Source: Gammaproteobacteria bacterium
Lineage (GTDB): Bacteria > Pseudomonadota > Gammaproteobacteria > DSM-16500
Length of the DNA stretch: 37,623 bases
Direction: 5' to 3'
Assembly: GCA_013287235.1 (NCBI GenBank)
Contig: JABDEF010000006.1
Location: 1-37,623, forward strand
How positions within the stretch are numbered: the stretch's first letter is position 1; every line of letters starts with the position of its first letter. Shown here in pieces: positions 1 to 7,765 of the stretch. The notes beneath the pieces were generated by a model that worked only from the letters and a program-made list of their open reading frames with translations, had not been told where the DNA came from and ran no database searches. A program made the translations under genes and the position numbers.

Positions 1-1
1 A

Positions 2-1009
2 TTAGATATGCCACAGCCGTTATCTTGTACATTTATTATATACGGTGTAAGGCCAAAACGGAGTTTTAGGGACGCAGCTATAAAATTTTTGATGGAAAAT
101 CAACATAAGAAAAGTATTCGCTCAGATGCGGGACGATTAAAGATATTGGATTCTTATATTGGTGATCTCTCTTTAGAAGCTGTTCATATGGGAACATTAC
201 AACCTTATATTGCAGCACGAAGAAAGGAAGGAATAAAAATCCGCACGATTAATCACGGGTTGCAAGTGGTACGCCATATCTTGAATCTTGCTGCAGGTGA
301 ATGGATGGACGAATTTGGTCTGACTTGGCTAGCATCTGCGCCAAAAATTAAATTACTACCGAAGCATGATGCAAGGAAACCTTACCCATTGGATTGGGAA
401 GATCAGGTTAAACTACTTGCCGCTTTGCCGCCACATCTACAAGAAATGACTTTGTTTGCAGTTAATACAGGTTGTCGTGATAGTGAAGTATGTGGATTAC
501 GCTGGGAATGGGAAGTAAAAGTACCTGTGACAGAAATCGAGTCAGTTTTTATTATTCCAGGCGATGCTGTTAAAAATGGTGAAGATCGTTTGGTAATACT
601 GAATAAAATTGCACGATCTGTCATTGAAAGACAAAGAGGGAAGCATCCTGACTATGTTTTTATTTTTAAAGGGAAGCCAATATGTCGTATGTTAAATAAT
701 GGATGGCGTAAGGCGAGACGAATGAGTGGCTTATCTGTGCGCGTACATGATCTTAAGCATACGTTTGGAAGAAGATTGCGAGCAGCGGGTGTGTCATTTG
801 AGGATAGACAAGATTTACTTGGCCACAAGTCCACAAGAATTACGACACATTACTCGTCTGCTGAATTACTCAATCTCTGGGAAGCGGCAAATAAAGTATG
901 TGGTAGTCAGCAAGGACTTGCATTAACGATGTTAAGGCAGGTTAAAAAGGTGGTGGGTCACGCAAAAGTCACGAACCCAGTTTTACTCAGAGCGGCGAAT
1001 GATGCGTAA
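2..1009 (+). CDS. Tyrosine-type site-specific integrase of the left-hand island (5' end incomplete)
   Basis: Phage-type tyrosine recombinase that would integrate and excise a mobile element. The catalytic domain is complete. From the first ATG (position 8), R157 lies in NTGCRDSE, the beta-hairpin lysine is K189, H247 lies in VHDLKHTF, H273 in LLGHKS, and the nucleophile is Y282 in THYSSAEL. The second catalytic arginine is lysine here (HDLK), which I recall as usual in this subfamily. The N-terminal arm-binding domain is missing or lies left of the window: the frame is open to the edge, and residues before GVRPKRSF do not look like the family. The gene stops 15 bp before the tRNA-derived repeat at 1025, so it most likely belongs to an element extending to the left. 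It differs clearly from the integrase at 1234. Confidence 0.85.
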   Translation, partial: LDMPQPLSCTFIIYGVRPKRSFRDAAIKFLMENQHKKSIRSDAGRLKILDSYIGDLSLEAVHMGTLQPYIAARRKEGIKIRTINHGLQVVRHILNLAAGEWMDEFGLTWLASAPKIKLLPKHDARKPYPLDWEDQVKLLAALPPHLQEMTLFAVNTGCRDSEVCGLRWEWEVKVPVTEIESVFIIPGDAVKNGEDRLVILNKIARSVIERQRGKHPDYVFIFKGKPICRMLNNGWRKARRMSGLSVRVHDLKHTFGRRLRAAGVSFEDRQDLLGHKSTRITTHYSSAELLNLWEAANKVCGSQQGLALTMLRQVKKVVGHAKVTNPVLLRAANDA

Positions 1010-1024
1010 CTTTTTGATTCTACT

Positions 1025-1068
1025 CTGGGCCCACTAGGACTCGAACCTAGGACCAAGGGATTATGAGT
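1025..1068. repeat. Attachment-site copy: 44-bp duplicate of the tRNA 3' part
   Basis: These 44 bases are identical to 13113-13156 and in the same orientation. They cover the 3' part of the CAU tRNA (acceptor 3' strand, T arm, variable loop, anticodon arm 3' side up to the anticodon loop). The sequence diverges right after GAGT, so this copy cannot make a tRNA. It is the left att site of the 12-kb island and probably also the right att site of the element carrying the integrase at 2-1009. Confidence 0.9.
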
Positions 1069-1102
1069 TCAAGAAGTGACACTTTTAGGTGATTTTAATA
1101 AG

Positions 1103-1110
1103 TTCGACAC
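1103..1110 (+). repeat. Single TTCGACAC motif near the left att
   Basis: One copy of the octamer found twice at 1199-1217 and once, with a near copy, at 13046-13064. It lies 35 bp from the att repeat, within the range expected for an integrase or excisionase arm site. Assignment is inference. Confidence 0.4.
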
Positions 1111-1198
1111 GGCTATAAATATCTTATAACCTACTTGTTTTACTGATATTTTTATTTATAATGCATCCAACGTTCTTAGAAGAATTTTTAATTATTCT

Positions 1199-1217
1199 TT
1201 CGACACATGTTCGACAC
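1199..1217 (+). repeat. Paired TTCGACAC motifs, candidate integrase arm-type site (left)
   Basis: Two TTCGACAC octamers start 11 bp apart, about one helical turn, and in direct orientation. The same 19-bp arrangement occurs near the other island end (13046-13064), with 17 of 19 bases identical. This pair overlaps the first possible ATG (1207) of the integrase, which favours the downstream start at 1234. Confidence 0.5.
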
Positions 1218-1233
1218 ACAAAAAGATCATAAA

Positions 1234-2499
1234 ATGAAAATAACAAAATCAGTGGTAGATAAACTCATTGTACCCGAAGCGCTTATCAAAGGGCGTACGG
1301 CACAAAAGCGTTATTATGATGATGCAATGAAAGGATTTGGTGTGCGTGTGACATCCGGCGGAACAAAGGCATTTTTTATTGAGAAATTAGTGAATAATAA
1401 ATTACGTCGTATAACGATTGGTCATTATCCTCATCTCACTGTAGAGCAAGCACGAAAAGAGGCGCAAAAATTATTGGGTCAAATTGCAACAGGCATTGAT
1501 CCCATTGCTGAAAAAAAAGAAAGAAAAGCCAAGTCGGTGACTCTGCGAGAGGTATTTGAAGAATATCTTGATGCTAGAAAATCATTGAAATTCACGACGG
1601 TGTTAGATTATCAACGCATTATGAAAGAATCATTTTTAGATTGGCAGAATAAACCCATATTGGATATCACCAAAGATATGGTCGCTGCACGCCATAGCCA
1701 TTTGGGTGAAAGAAGTGAGGCACGGGCTAATTTGGCGATGCGTTTTTTACGTGCTCTTTTTAATTTTGCCGCAGGTCAATATGAAGATGCCAAAGGACGA
1801 TCTCTCATTTTAGAAAATCCTGTTAAACAGTTATCACATACACGAGCATGGTACAGAGTAGAACGCAGACAAACCGTCATTAAAGCGCATCAATTATCAA
1901 CTTGGTATAACGCATTGATTGAAATTGAAGATGAAAGAACGACAGGAAAATCTGCTATTTTGCGCGATTATTTTTTGCTGATTCTTTTCACGGGCCTTCG
2001 TCGTGAAGAAGCATTGCGCTTAACTTGGGATCAGGTTGACTTGCAAGGAAAAACTTTGACAATAAAAGATACGAAAAATCATCAAAAACATATTTTACCT
2101 TTGTCTGATTTTCTTTATAATCTACTGGAATTCCGCAAAATCAATTCTGCTACTACATTTGTTTTTCCCGGTGGGGGTAAAACAGGCTATATCGTCGAAC
2201 CACGCAAAGTGATGCAAAAAGTGATTGATCTTTCAGGCGTAAGTTTTACATTGCATGATTTACGACGTACTTTTATTACAATCGCTGAGAGTTTGGATAT
2301 TCCCGCCTATGCCTTAAAACGATTGCTTAATCATAAGATGTATCATGATGTGACAGCGGGTTATATCATCATGGATGTTGAGCGGTTACGGATGCCTATG
2401 CAGATGATTACGGATCATTTATTGAAATTAATGGGAGTTAAATTGGGTGGTGAAGTGATTAGCATCATGTCTAATAAAATAAATCGGAGGTTATTGTGA
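1234..2499 (+). CDS. P4-type tyrosine integrase (DUF4102 N-terminus)
   Basis: Integrase of the P4/CP4 family that targets tRNA 3' ends. An N-terminal DUF4102-like domain (about residues 1-85, with GVRVTSGGTKAFF and IGHYPHLTVEQAR) is followed by a SAM-like core-binding domain and the catalytic domain. In the 421-residue product R256 is in TGLRREEAL, K281 in KDTKNH, H341 and R344 in LHDLRRTF, H367 in LLNHK, and the nucleophile is probably Y377. All catalytic residues are present, so it should be active. I chose ATG 1234 because 1207 lies inside the arm-like repeat. The stop (TGA 2497-2499) shares one base with the next ATG, so the two genes should be translationally coupled. It is the integrase of the complete island. 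Confidence 0.9.
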   Translation: MKITKSVVDKLIVPEALIKGRTAQKRYYDDAMKGFGVRVTSGGTKAFFIEKLVNNKLRRITIGHYPHLTVEQARKEAQKLLGQIATGIDPIAEKKERKAKSVTLREVFEEYLDARKSLKFTTVLDYQRIMKESFLDWQNKPILDITKDMVAARHSHLGERSEARANLAMRFLRALFNFAAGQYEDAKGRSLILENPVKQLSHTRAWYRVERRQTVIKAHQLSTWYNALIEIEDERTTGKSAILRDYFLLILFTGLRREEALRLTWDQVDLQGKTLTIKDTKNHQKHILPLSDFLYNLLEFRKINSATTFVFPGGGKTGYIVEPRKVMQKVIDLSGVSFTLHDLRRTFITIAESLDIPAYALKRLLNHKMYHDVTAGYIIMDVERLRMPMQMITDHLLKLMGVKLGGEVISIMSNKINRRLL

Positions 2500-2942
2500 T
2501 GAAAGTAAAATTAAATGATCTTGTAGATGCGATAGAGTTTCATTCGGACGAAGCACAATCATTCATTCACTTTAAATCAGGTGAAATTTATCGGATAACT
2601 GATGAGGCAATTCGTATTGCTGAAGATGATGATCGTAACTATCCAGATTGGATGCAAGACGATATGAAAATTGCTAAAGATTATTTAGAAAATGAAAATG
2701 ACTACCGAGCTTTACCTTCACAATATGAGGTGAATGAATATCAAATAATGGAAGATTTTGCTTCAAATCTCGAAGATGAAGATAAAACAAATAAGTTATT
2801 AGGAAAAGGGGTTTTTAGACGTTTTAAAGACGCCGTCATTTTATTGGACATAGATAAAGAATGGTACAGTTATAGAGATGAAAGATATCAACAGTTTGCG
2901 CGTGAATGGTGTGAGGTAAATGAAATTGCGTTAGAAGAATGA
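2499..2942 (+). CDS. UPF0158 family protein
   Basis: Small acidic protein (147 residues) of the UPF0158 family, whose function is unknown. Family hallmarks visible are an N-terminal LNDLVDAIE segment, the LPSQYEVNEYQIMEDF block in the middle, and the C-terminal GVFRRFKDAV...WYSYRDE...FAREWCE block. A strong Shine-Dalgarno GGAGG (2486-2490) sits 8 nt before ATG 2499; a GTG at 2496 is the alternative. TGATG coupling to the integrase suggests co-expression. Whether it has a role in integration or is a passenger cannot be told from the sequence. Confidence 0.85.
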   Translation: MKVKLNDLVDAIEFHSDEAQSFIHFKSGEIYRITDEAIRIAEDDDRNYPDWMQDDMKIAKDYLENENDYRALPSQYEVNEYQIMEDFASNLEDEDKTNKLLGKGVFRRFKDAVILLDIDKEWYSYRDERYQQFAREWCEVNEIALEE

Positions 2943-2970
2943 TTTAAAACAACATGGAAATAAAATAAAG

Positions 2971-3519
2971 ATGCATTTACCAATAAACATACATGATTTA
3001 TTAAATAGCGCGATTGTGGAATCCGACCGTCTTGAATTTAAGGCAGATTGGAATCCAGAAGCGGTATTGAGAACCGTTTGCGCTTTTGCGAATGATTTTA
3101 ATAATTTTGGTGGTGGATATATTGTCATTGGAGTGGGGGAAATCGATGGCAATCCTGTTTTTCCATCTAAAGGAATAGCCAAAACTCAAATTGATAAATT
3201 GCAAAAAGAGATTGTTAGAACGTGCTCTTATTTGAAACCCGCTTATACGCCTATTGTTTCATGTCAAGAGTATCAAAATAAATACATTCTAGTCATTTGG
3301 GTTCCTGGAGGGGCAGATCGACCCTATTCTGCGCCAGCAACATTAGGGAAAGATAAAGAATATAAATATTATATCCGAAAATTATCGTCAACAGTTATAG
3401 CAAAGAATGATGATCTCAAAGAATTGATAAGCTTAACAGCAGCCGTTCCTTTTGATGATCGTATCAATTATCATGCTTCACTACTTGATCTTAAACTTAC
3501 TTTAATACAATCCTTTTAA
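2971..3519 (+). pseudogene. AlbA_2 (Schlafen-like) ATPase, N-terminal fragment (frameshifted gene)
   Basis: N-terminal 182 residues of a roughly 530-residue protein with an AlbA_2 (Schlafen AlbA-like nucleic-acid-binding) domain: ESDRLEFKADW, then FANDFNNFGGGYIVIGV. The frame closes at TAA 3517-3519, right after DLKLTLIQSF. One base back, reading continues as LKEVGSELLDES and runs to 4571, matching the usual continuation of this family. The junction is a TTTT run before AAAA, so loss of one T explains the break. It could be a real mutation, a sequencing error, or, less likely, recoding; there is no canonical -1 slippery heptamer. Members are often labelled RecG-related ATP-binding proteins and are common in islands. 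Confidence 0.75.
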
Positions 3520-4571
3520 AAGAAGTGGGCAGTGAATTGCTTGATGAATCTAGCGATATACTATTTGCAGATTTATGCAGACAAATGGCCATTGTTGATG
3601 GAGGTAATGAATATTTAAAACCGCGTAATGTAGGATTATTGTTTTTTCATGATAAACCTGAAAAATTTTTTCCTTATATTCAGATTGATGTTGTTTATTT
3701 TCCAGAGGATGAAGGTGGGGATGTTATTCAGGAGGCTATTTTTAAAGGTCCATTGGACCAACAATTGCGCGACGCATTGAGGCATATTAAAAATAATTTT
3801 ATTATTGAGCGAGTGTTAAAAATTCCTGGTGAAGCAAAAGCAAAGCGTTATTTTAACTATCCTTATGTTGCGATTGAAGAGGCTTTGGTTAATGCAGTTT
3901 ACCATCGTAGCTATGACATTAGAGAACCCATAGAAGTTCGGATCAATCGCACGAGTATCAGTGTTGTTAGTCATCCTGGACCGGATCCATCTATTACTTT
4001 AGAAGATATGCAAGCTGGCCGTATGGTAAGCCGGCGATATCGTAATCGTCGTATTGGTGAATTTTTAAAAGAGCTTGAGTTTACGGAGGGCAGAGGAACA
4101 GGTGTTCCAAAGATGCGTTCAGCTTTGAAAAGAAATGGATCACCAGAACCCGTTTTTTTTACTGACGGAGCTAGACAATCCTTTTGGACAGAGATAAGGA
4201 TTCATCCTGAGTTTTTAAGGGATCTTTCTTTCTCAGAAGGGATGCAAGCCCAAGAAGAGGCCTATGTGGAGGCCCATGTAGAAGCCCATGTTGACTTTAC
4301 GGAAACAGAGTTGAAAATTCTTAAGATGTGTCTAAAAAACCCTATTGGAAACAAGGAGATAATTAAAAATTTGGGTTACAAATCGCTTAGTGGTAATGTA
4401 AAAAAAGCTTTACAAAAACTTAAGAGCGCTGCTGTTATTGCTTACACGATACCAGATAGGCCAAAAAGCCGATTCCAAAAATATGCTATAACTAAAAAGG
4501 GAAGAAAATATTTAGAAGAAAATTATAATCGTAATTCAAAAAATAATATATTTAATGGGGGAATCTATTAA
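3516..4571 (+). pseudogene. AlbA_2 ATPase, C-terminal fragment with GHKL-like domain and winged helix
   Basis: Continuation of the preceding gene in the -1 frame, about 350 residues. If translated alone it would start at GTG 3525, which has no Shine-Dalgarno. It holds the HATPase_c_4-type domain (YFNYPYVAIEEALVNAVYHR, then GEFLKELEFTEGRGTGVPKM). Next come a short repeated linker of EAHV units (around 4267-4290) and a C-terminal winged-helix domain (TELKILKMCLKNPIGNKEI...YAITKKGRKYLEE). The fused protein would bind ATP and nucleic acid, probably as a regulator. The break separates the AlbA_2 domain from the ATPase, so the intact activity is probably lost. Confidence 0.75.
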
Positions 4572-4680
4572 CTCACAAAATAACAATATAGATTAATATC
4601 GAATTGCTTCACACTCAAAAGGATTGAGTTGTCTAGCACTTTATGATATAAAGTTAATAACATGCAATAGTTACAAATAA

Positions 4681-4707
4681 ACCAGCTAAGCGCTGGTTTT
4701 TTATTTT
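4681..4707 (+). terminator. Intrinsic terminator 1
   Basis: Stem ACCAGC/GCTGGT (4681-4686 with 4692-4697), 5-nt loop, then TTTTTTATTTT. It ends transcription from the integrase-side genes. Confidence 0.75.
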
Positions 4708-4721
4708 CTAAAAAATTCAAA

Positions 4722-4753
4722 AGCCAGATTCGGTAACCCGGTCTGGCTTTTTT
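4722..4753 (+). terminator. Intrinsic terminator 2
   Basis: Stem AGCCAGA/TCTGGCT (4722-4728 with 4742-4748) with an inner CGG/CCG pairing, followed by six T. In tandem with terminator 1, it isolates the next operon. The rest of the gap 4572-4808 holds nothing else I can support. Confidence 0.75.
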
Positions 4754-4808
4754 ATTCTCTATTTTTTTTTGTAAATCCAAAAAACACAATCTTTAGGAGA
4801 ATCCATAT

Positions 4809-5081
4809 ATGAAAACAAAATTATCTTGTTTAGAGCTTATTCATCAATATGAACAAGCGCCGAGTTCAGCGCTATTTTCGCAGGAAACTGTTGCGGCGAT
4901 TCTTGATTGTTCTCTTGCGATGATTGAACGCGATCGTTGGATGGGAACAGGTGTTCCCTTTGTCAAAATCGGACGTATGGTTCGTTACCGCAAGATAGAT
5001 ATTGATGCATGGCTTGGAGGGCATGCGTTGTTTCAATCAACCAGTCAGTGCGTAACCATGAAGAGAGCTTACGATGAATAA
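4809..5081 (+). CDS. AlpA-like helix-turn-helix regulator / excisionase
   Basis: Small (90 residues) DNA-binding protein with a MerR-type helix-turn-helix of the HTH_17/AlpA kind: SQETVAAILDCSLAMIERDRW, then FVKIGRMVRYRKIDIDAWL, the standard wing that ends these domains. In P4-type islands such proteins activate int or act as excisionase. Shine-Dalgarno AGGAG (4795-4799) is 9 nt before the ATG. It overlaps the RepA-like ATPase gene by 8 bp, so the two are co-translated, the usual order in these islands. Confidence 0.85.
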   Translation: MKTKLSCLELIHQYEQAPSSALFSQETVAAILDCSLAMIERDRWMGTGVPFVKIGRMVRYRKIDIDAWLGGHALFQSTSQCVTMKRAYDE

Positions 5082-6093
5082 CAATCATTTTCAGAAAAAC
5101 CAGCAGAATCATGTTGGCAATCATTTTATAAAACAAATTAAACAAATGCTTGGTAAGTCAAATACCAAGCATTTTATTCCTGTTCATCCACAAAAAAATT
5201 TTCCATTGAACGCCATGGAAGTGACTGACTTTATCAAAATGGATTTACCAAAGCGAGAAAATATTTTGTCGCCATGGTTGCCTGTTCAAGGGCTCGCCAT
5301 GATTTATGCACCGCGCGGAGTTGGCAAAACTCATATGGCATTGGCAATCGCTTACGCTGTGGTATCCAATACATCATTTTTAGGTTGGCAATCTAGCAAG
5401 CCACGAGGTGTGCTTTACTTGGATGGTGAAATGCCAGCGTCATTAATGCAAGAAAGACCTGCCACTTTGCTGGTCAGAGATTCTATTCCTTTCTCAGTAC
5501 CATTTCGATTAATCACGCCGGATCTACAATCACTCGGGATGCTTGACCTTGCAACACTTAAAGGTCAAATGCATTTGGAATCTTACTTGCATGATATTGA
5601 GCTTATCATCGTCGATAATATTTCAACTTTGTGCAGAAATATTAAAGAAAATGAAGCTGATTCATGGCATCCAGTTCAAGAGTGGGTCTTAAAAATGTGT
5701 GCATCGGGTAAATCAGTTCTTTTTATTCATCATGCGGGAAAGAGCGGTCATCAAAGAGGAACCAGCAAACGAGAAGATATTTTAGACACAGTGATTGCAC
5801 TTAGGAGACCAAATGAATATAAATCTAAAGATGGCGCTATTTTTGAAATTCATTTTGAAAAAGCACGAGGATTTTTTGGAGAAACCGCAAATCCTTTTGA
5901 GGTGCAACTGATGATTAATGATGCCGGAATGCAAGAATGGATTATACGATCGATAAACACACATGATCAAATTATTGATCTCGCAAAAAAGGGATATAAA
6001 CAAAGTCAAATAGCCGAACAAGTTAATCTACATAAATCCAATGTTAGCCGGCACATAAGGCAGGCTATTCAAGAAGGAAAAATTACCAAATAA
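5074..6093 (+). CDS. RepA-like AAA ATPase (AAA_25) with C-terminal helix-turn-helix
   Basis: RecA-fold ATPase like the hexameric plasmid helicase RepA (339 residues). Walker A is APRGVGKT around residues 79-86, Walker B is LIIVDN around 177-182, and LFIHHAGKSG plus GTSKREDILD are the downstream motifs typical of this group. The end (from IIDLAKKGYKQSQIAEQV) is a resolvase/Tn-type helix-turn-helix. Probable role: DNA replication or replication control of the excised island. Just downstream lie a perfect terminator hairpin and a possible origin region with a consensus DnaA box, which supports that role. It is cotranscribed with the AlpA-like gene through an 8-bp overlap. Confidence 0.8.
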   Translation: MNNNHFQKNQQNHVGNHFIKQIKQMLGKSNTKHFIPVHPQKNFPLNAMEVTDFIKMDLPKRENILSPWLPVQGLAMIYAPRGVGKTHMALAIAYAVVSNTSFLGWQSSKPRGVLYLDGEMPASLMQERPATLLVRDSIPFSVPFRLITPDLQSLGMLDLATLKGQMHLESYLHDIELIIVDNISTLCRNIKENEADSWHPVQEWVLKMCASGKSVLFIHHAGKSGHQRGTSKREDILDTVIALRRPNEYKSKDGAIFEIHFEKARGFFGETANPFEVQLMINDAGMQEWIIRSINTHDQIIDLAKKGYKQSQIAEQVNLHKSNVSRHIRQAIQEGKITK

Positions 6094-6140
6094 AAAAGTT
6101 GCGAGTTGCGATTCTTTAGATATCGCAACTCGCAACTTTT
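6094..6140 (+). terminator. Perfect 19-bp inverted repeat terminator
   Basis: Arms 6094-6112 and 6122-6140 are perfect inverted repeats with a 9-nt loop. The A-run at one end and T-run at the other make it a bidirectional-type intrinsic terminator immediately after the RepA-like gene stop. Confidence 0.85.
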
Positions 6141-6450
6141 ATCATACATGTAAAAGTTCAAATGGCACCACTGTTTGCATGACTCGCTCATAAAGAATGA
6201 GTCCGAGGAAAAGTTACTCTGTCTATCAAGCCGAAATCAAGTTTTTAAAAAGATTAGAAAGAAGCTTATCTTAAAAGTTTTTCTAAATTTCCAAAAAGCG
6301 GTCTTCCAAAAAGATAAAAAGTGTTAGTCATTTTGAAAAAATAAACGTTTAATTTTCAAAAATAAACATGAAATATATACTGTCCTCAATATTTTTTATG
6401 AAGAATCAAAAAAATATCTTGAGGATTCAAAGAATTAAATATGAGCGCGC

Positions 6451-6490
6451 ACCGCGTCACTACCGACATAGAGCATCGTAGTGACACGGT
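6451..6490. repeat. Near-perfect 13-bp inverted repeat
   Basis: ACCGCGTCACTAC (6451-6463) pairs with GTAGTGACACGGT (6478-6490) with one mismatch. It is more GC-rich than its surroundings. It has no T tract, so it is more likely a protein-binding or replication site than a terminator. Confidence 0.6.
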
Positions 6491-6497
6491 CGCATGA

Positions 6498-6506
6498 TGT
6501 GGATAA
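6498..6506 (-). promoter_or_regulatory. Consensus DnaA box
   Basis: TGTGGATAA is the exact complement of the strict DnaA box TTATCCACA. A single site could be chance, but it lies 8 bp from the inverted repeat and downstream of the RepA-like gene. Confidence 0.5.
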
Positions 6507-6595
6507 ATCCGATAGTGTGTTGAAGCATTGATTAATTGGATGAGTGCTCAACGCTTATAATAAAGGATTAGTATCATTATTTTTTTTTTGACGTT

Positions 6596-7081
6596 TCATT
6601 GTTCATTTAATAATAATGAAAGCGCAAAGTGATTTTTATCTTTTATTTCGATTAATTTATTAAATAGCAATTGAACCACATCTGGTTTTACTTGCAGGTA
6701 AAGGTCAGCAACTCTTGCCCAGGGTGTAATCGATAATTGATTATTATTGCCACAAGCAGCATCAAAAATAACGTCAAAGGGGATTTTTGTGTAGTAAGCG
6801 ATTCCTTCCAACGTATATTCTTTTGTTTCAATAATGCCATCTATAAGAAATTGAATAATTTTACCGTCCATTGTGTAGCACTCCATTGAAGAATTAATTG
6901 ATTGAATTTTATTGTGAAAAAGTTCACAAAATAAACGATGCAAGCAGCTTAATAATAATGCCTTCAAAATCTTACGTTCATTTTGTATATAGAATTTTAA
7001 GACAGAAATGCCAGAAGAAGGGGGTGATGAGTTTTTTTCAGGAAGATTGGAATAATGGGTCGAGGTTTCTTGCATGCTCAT
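6596..7081 (-). CDS. Hypothetical island protein, divergent from the Xre regulator
   Basis: 161 residues, not recognised with a function. Visible features are a polar N-terminus, a basic helical stretch (KFYIQNERKILKALLLSCL), and a conserved-looking segment YTLEGIAYYTKIPFDVIFDAACG followed by WARVADLYLQVKP. The second half resembles a helix-turn-helix-like segment (TLEGIAYYTKIPFDVI), as in small regulators from Legionella and Coxiella islands, but this is weak. Shine-Dalgarno AAGGAG lies about 10 nt before ATG 7081. A good promoter (7149-7177) and paired TATGCAT motifs precede it, so it is probably controlled by the divergent Xre protein. Confidence 0.7.
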   Translation of the reverse strand: MSMQETSTHYSNLPEKNSSPPSSGISVLKFYIQNERKILKALLLSCLHRLFCELFHNKIQSINSSMECYTMDGKIIQFLIDGIIETKEYTLEGIAYYTKIPFDVIFDAACGNNNQLSITPWARVADLYLQVKPDVVQLLFNKLIEIKDKNHFALSLLLNEQ

Positions 7082-7117
7082 TGTTTTTCTACTCCTTTAG
7101 TGATGAGATTGAAGATT

Positions 7118-7133
7118 TATGCATTTATGCATA
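7118..7133. promoter_or_regulatory. Paired TATGCAT operator-like motifs
   Basis: Two TATGCAT heptamers start 8 bp apart (7118 and 7126), just downstream of the minus-strand promoter. The same core recurs at 7242-7249 inside the Xre promoter. They are candidate operators for the Xre protein. Confidence 0.5.
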
Positions 7134-7148
7134 TTTAATATGTTTTAA

Positions 7149-7177
7149 AGAATATTTATGGACTCAACAATTGTCAA
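7149..7177 (-). promoter_or_regulatory. Sigma70-type promoter for the minus-strand hypothetical gene
   Basis: On the minus strand, -35 TTGACA (7177-7172), 17-bp spacer, -10 TATTCT (7154-7149). It would start transcription near 7142, just upstream of the TATGCAT pair. Confidence 0.6.
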
Positions 7178-7228
7178 TATTTTTATAATATTATTTTAAA
7201 AATAAAAGATATTTTAAAAATAAACAGA

Positions 7229-7257
7229 TTGACAATACATATATGCATATATATTAT
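7229..7257 (+). promoter_or_regulatory. Sigma70-type promoter of the Xre/signalling operon with palindromic operator
   Basis: -35 TTGACA (7229-7234), 17-bp spacer, -10 TATTAT (7252-7257). The spacer contains the 14-bp perfect palindrome ATATATGCATATAT (7239-7252), so a dimeric repressor bound there would block RNA polymerase. Transcription should start near 7264, leaving only about 14 nt before GTG 7278. Confidence 0.65.
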
Positions 7258-7277
7258 GCGTTAATAATAAATATTGT

Positions 7278-7757
7278 GTGATAGATACGATTGTGAAAAA
7301 TATATCCGATGTGCTTTCTTTTTTAATGTCCGACTTGGGAATAAAATCTGCGGAGCTAGCTAGAAAAACGGGTGTTGCGCAACCCGTGATTTCTCGGTTG
7401 ATGACAGGGGTGACGACTAATCCACAGGTTTTAACAATAAAGCCAATCGCAGATTTTTTTTATGTCAATTTGGAACAGCTATTGGGGATGTCGCCATTGG
7501 ATGCGCAACATCACTTTGACAGTAGTCAATTGGATGATCTGAGTAACAAAGTTAATTTGATTAAAACGATCGCAAGTGTTTTAACAAATATTTTACCTAT
7601 TTTGATTGAAGGCTATCAAAAAGCTATTTTGGCTAATTTAATAAAAGAAGAAGTGCCCACCGATATTTTACCATTGTTTATTTTAAACATGAAAAATCTT
7701 GTTAAAACAGCAGATCAAATACAAGAGCTGTTTGTGAATATAAATAATAAGCCTTAG
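7278..7757 (+). CDS. Xre-family transcriptional regulator
   Basis: 159 residues. A Cro/CI-type helix-turn-helix occupies about residues 15-70: LGIKSAELARKTGVAQPVISRLMTGVTTNPQVLTIKPIADFF, ending in the usual LEQLLG. The C-terminal half is helical (NLIKTIASVLTNILPILIEGY) and may dimerise or sense. It is the first gene of the module that runs to 12434 and lies opposite a divergent gene, so it is the obvious local regulator. Candidate operators are the TATGCAT motifs. The start is GTG 7278, or GTG 7293 five codons on; neither has a clear Shine-Dalgarno and the leader would be very short. The next gene starts 8 nt after its stop. Confidence 0.85.
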   Translation: MIDTIVKNISDVLSFLMSDLGIKSAELARKTGVAQPVISRLMTGVTTNPQVLTIKPIADFFYVNLEQLLGMSPLDAQHHFDSSQLDDLSNKVNLIKTIASVLTNILPILIEGYQKAILANLIKEEVPTDILPLFILNMKNLVKTADQIQELFVNINNKP

Positions 7758-7765
7758 GATTAAAT

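Larger units (their letters stand above)
6141..6595. other. 455-bp non-coding region, candidate island replication origin
   Basis: No gene is visible. The region holds a small hairpin (GACTC 6181-6185 with GAGTC 6199-6203) and an imperfect inverted repeat (TCCTCAA around 6383 with TTGAGGA around 6420). It also holds a near-perfect 13-bp inverted repeat (6451-6463 with 6478-6490) and a consensus DnaA box (6498-6506). Surrounding DNA is very AT-rich. Position next to a RepA-like ATPase gene suggests an origin for the excised element; this is inference. Confidence 0.45.

Noticed and set aside
247..760. Lys in place of the second catalytic Arg (HDLK) in the left integrase as a sign of inactivation
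   Set aside because: I recall HDLKHTFGRRLRAAG as common in this subfamily, and the other catalytic residues are intact.
3505..3525. Programmed -1 frameshift in the AlbA_2 gene
   Set aside because: No X-XXY-YYZ slippery heptamer is present and the stop follows a TTT codon that pairs poorly one base back; simple base loss is more likely.
6181..6235. String GAATGAGTCCGAGGAAAAG looked like the core of a hammerhead ribozyme
   Set aside because: CUGAUGA and the GAAA after stem II are not present, and no matching stem I/III or NUH cleavage site is formed.
6898..7188. Plus-strand open frame across the 6596-7081 gene and its promoter
   Set aside because: It runs antisense through a gene with a better ribosome-binding site and through the operator region, and its protein has no recognisable pattern.
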